DNA of 14,826 bases from Gemmatimonadales bacterium (GTDB taxonomy: Bacteria; Gemmatimonadota; Gemmatimonadetes; Gemmatimonadales; GWC2-71-9): contig JACCRH010000472.1 in the NCBI GenBank assembly GCA_013813675.1, positions 1-14,826 on the forward strand, in the 5' to 3' direction. Position 1 is the stretch's first letter. Each line of letters opens with the position of its first letter. The notes beneath the pieces are model-generated. The model searched no databases, had not been told where the DNA came from, and worked only from the letters and a program-made list of their open reading frames with translations. A program made the translations under genes and the position numbers. Positions 13,901-14,826 of this stretch are shown in pieces.

Positions 13901-13930
13901 TTGGCTCCCCGTTACCGCGAGTACTAAGAT
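13901..13930 (+). promoter_or_regulatory. Candidate promoter of the small membrane protein gene
   Basis: -35 TTGGCT (13901-13906), 18-nt spacer, -10 TAAGAT (13925-13930). Predicted start near 13937 and a leader of about 45 nt with GGAGG at 13973-13977. Found by eye. Confidence 0.4.
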
Positions 13931-13982
13931 AGGAACGGTCGCCTTGCCCGTCAACGTGCAGCAAGACCCGCCGGAGGATTCG

Positions 13983-14129
13983 ATGTCGCTCTCACTGGTC
14001 GCGGCGCTGGTGTCGCTACTCGCGTGGATTATTCTGGTCTTCTTCACCCCGGTGAACGCCGGAGCGATCCACTTGCTCCTCGCGCTGGGCGCGGTGCTGT
14101 TGGTGCGCTGGTGGGCGCTGCGAGCGTGA
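13983..14129 (+). CDS. 48-residue two-helix membrane protein
   Basis: A very small hydrophobic protein: SLVAALVSLLAWIILVFF (about 4-21) and AIHLLLALGAVLLVRWW (about 28-44) can form two membrane helices joined by a short TPVNAGA turn. It has the size and pattern of the lmo0937/DUF5670 type of tiny stress-associated membrane proteins, which share a G-x-IHLLL segment; that family link is tentative. The ATG at 13983 has GGAGG 5 nt upstream. The frame is open further upstream to a TTG at 13788, which also has AGGAGG before it, but those extra residues look non-coding and the inner start gives a clean membrane protein. Located in the inner membrane; function unknown. Stands alone, divergent from the pterin unit. 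Confidence 0.7.
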   Translation: MSLSLVAALVSLLAWIILVFFTPVNAGAIHLLLALGAVLLVRWWALRA

Positions 14130-14173
14130 GACTGTCACCGCACGGGACCAGGATGTAGGCGAATTACCACATT

Positions 14174-14213
14174 GTAGCTTACTCGCGATCTCGAAACTAG
14201 ATCAAGTAGCTAC
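14174..14213. repeat. Inverted repeat / 40-nt hairpin
   Basis: GTAGCTTACT (14174-14183) pairs with AGTAGCTAC (14205-14213) with one bulged base, and inside it GATCT (14187-14191) pairs with AGATC (14199-14203) around a 7-nt loop. Fourteen base pairs in a 40-nt element. Confidence 0.5.
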
Positions 14214-14216
14214 TGG

Positions 14217-14245
14217 TATCTAACTGCTGTAAATAGTCTTAGATA
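14217..14245. repeat. Inverted repeat TATCTAA / TTAGATA
   Basis: Perfect 7-bp arms, TATCTAA (14217-14223) and TTAGATA (14239-14245), with a 15-nt spacer, starting 3 nt after the preceding hairpin. AT-rich arms of this kind can be regulator binding sites or weak RNA stems. Confidence 0.4.
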
Positions 14246-14396
14246 GCACACTAAAAGCTATTTCGCGACCCTGCTCCCCGGGCATGGATCGTGCAAAATC
14301 TCCTGGTCGGACGCGACGCCCCCCGCCACTCTGCGTCCGCCGGGTTTCGCGCTTGAAGCTGCTCGTTCACCAGTCTTACAGGAGCTGACGATCCAC

Positions 14397-14826
14397 GTGA
14401 TCCGTTTGATGGAGGCGCTGGCCGAACGCGTGGGATCGGGCGTAGAGTCTCCGCCGGCACTCCCCAGCAGGTCGCGCCCGCTGGCAGGGGCGCCAGCGGC
14501 CGAGTTGGATTTCGGCGCGCGCGCCACCTACTGGGTGAACTGCCTGTTAGCGTTGCTCGCGTTGCTCGTCCTGGTTCCCATCCTGCTGCTGATCGCGGTG
14601 GCAATCAAGCTGACCTCCCGGGGTCGGGTGCTCTACACCCAGGAGCGCGTCGGCCTCGACCGCCGCATCCCCGGGGCCGACGCCGGCAACCACCGCCGTA
14701 CCCGCGACCTTGGCGGCCGCCCGTTCACCATCTATAAGTTCCGCACCATGCGGGAGAACGCCGAGCACGAGAGCGGCGCCGTCTGGGCCACCCAGAACGA
14801 CCCCCGGATCACCCCGGTGGGGCGCT
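14397..14826 (+). CDS. Bacterial sugar transferase (undecaprenyl-phosphate glycosyl-1-P transferase), 5' part
   Basis: The first 143 codons of a gene cut by the window edge. It starts an exopolysaccharide or O-antigen unit by moving a sugar-1-phosphate onto undecaprenyl phosphate at the inner membrane (PF02397). Seen: an N-terminal Pro/Ala-rich tail, one hydrophobic segment CLLALLALLVLVPILLLIAV, then TSRGRVLYTQERVGLDRR, and FTIYKFRTMRENAEHESG with the KFRTM signature, ending in NDPRITPVGR. About 18 residues (RIPGADAGNHRRTRDLGG) separate RVGLDRR from RPFTIYKF, where many members have only a few. It lacks the four-helix N-terminal part of WbaP/WcaJ and so looks like the short PglC-type form. 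The start is uncertain: GTG 14397 has AGGAG 12 nt upstream (14380-14384); ATG 14409 is the alternative. Confidence 0.88.
   Translation, partial: MIRLMEALAERVGSGVESPPALPSRSRPLAGAPAAELDFGARATYWVNCLLALLALLVLVPILLLIAVAIKLTSRGRVLYTQERVGLDRRIPGADAGNHRRTRDLGGRPFTIYKFRTMRENAEHESGAVWATQNDPRITPVGR

Larger units (their letters stand above)
13670..13982. promoter_or_regulatory. Divergent intergenic region with leader hairpin and promoter-like sites
   Basis: 313 nt between the PTPS-family gene (minus) and the small membrane protein (plus). It holds a terminator-like hairpin at 13737-13763, a minus-strand AT-rich element AATAAT near 13784-13789 that could be a -10 (no good -35), a direct repeat TTGGCTC (13888-13894 and 13901-13907), and a plus-strand promoter candidate at 13901-13930. 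No convincing gene is seen on either strand. Confidence 0.45.
14130..14396 (+). promoter_or_regulatory. AT-rich structured intergenic region upstream of the sugar transferase
   Basis: 267 nt without a credible ORF. Bases about 14155-14270 are far richer in A+T than anything else in the window and carry two adjacent inverted repeats (14174-14213 and 14217-14245). A promoter or regulatory leader for polysaccharide genes is the natural reading. I could not identify a convincing -35/-10 pair. Confidence 0.45.

Noticed and set aside
13670..13982. preQ1 or tetrahydrofolate riboswitch in the pterin operon leader
   Set aside because: I could not find the conserved core of either class; only a simple terminator-like hairpin is visible.
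13788..13982. Longer form of the small membrane protein from TTG 13788
   Set aside because: The added 65 residues show no domain or membrane pattern, overlap the promoter-like region, and the inner ATG has an ideally spaced GGAGG.
14214..14229. Sigma-54-like TGG...TGC site
   Set aside because: GG and GC are separated by 9 instead of 10 bases and the -12 half is a poor match.

Overview
The window is GC-rich, densely packed bacterial chromosome. The sequence suggests a Gram-negative-type soil or sediment bacterium: exported proteins have Sec signal peptides, there is a lipobox lipoprotein, a DUF4097 exported protein and two TPR proteins, GTG starts are frequent and Shine-Dalgarno sites are AGGAGG-like. 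Gemmatimonadota or a neighbouring phylum is my best guess, from gene style only; no marker in the window proves it. I see no insertion sequence, phage gene, CRISPR array, tRNA or rRNA.

Layout. (1) 1-681, minus: 5' part of a thymidine phosphorylase gene cut by the window edge. Divergent from it, 712-1494 encodes an exported TPR protein resembling eukaryotic RMDN/FAM82 proteins. (2) 1646-5037, plus: GAF-domain protein, NAD-dependent DNA ligase (ligA, GTGA-coupled to the GAF gene) and a V4R-domain protein. (3) 5021-6648, minus: a purine-type phosphoribosyltransferase followed by an exported DUF4097 beta-repeat protein, whose end overlaps the V4R gene tail to tail. (4) 6649-6801: a divergent promoter region with a near-perfect palindrome between two back-to-back promoters. 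(5) 6802-9733, plus: TPR protein, Big2-type lipoprotein and long-chain acyl-CoA ligase. The ligase appears to begin at an ACG codon behind a perfect AGGAGG. (6) 9743-13669, minus: five overlapping genes, read in the order PTPS/QueD-family enzyme, GTP cyclohydrolase I (folE), short-chain dehydrogenase, M23-type peptidase, and a zinc-ribbon protein with a degenerate methyltransferase-like domain. (7) 13670-14826: a leader with a terminator-like hairpin, a 48-residue membrane protein, an AT-rich structured intergenic stretch, and the start of a bacterial sugar transferase gene running off the right edge.

The most interesting unit is region 6. GTP cyclohydrolase I, a PTPS-family enzyme with the C-x5-HGH spacing of animal 6-pyruvoyl-tetrahydropterin synthases, and an SDR reductase are the three enzyme types needed for a tetrahydrobiopterin-like pterin (GTP to dihydroneopterin triphosphate to 6-pyruvoyl-tetrahydropterin to reduced pterin). 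They are encoded in overlapping order in one likely transcript. The alternative is the first two steps of queuosine synthesis with an unrelated SDR. The last two genes of the transcript have no obvious link to pterins and each shows altered or missing key residues.
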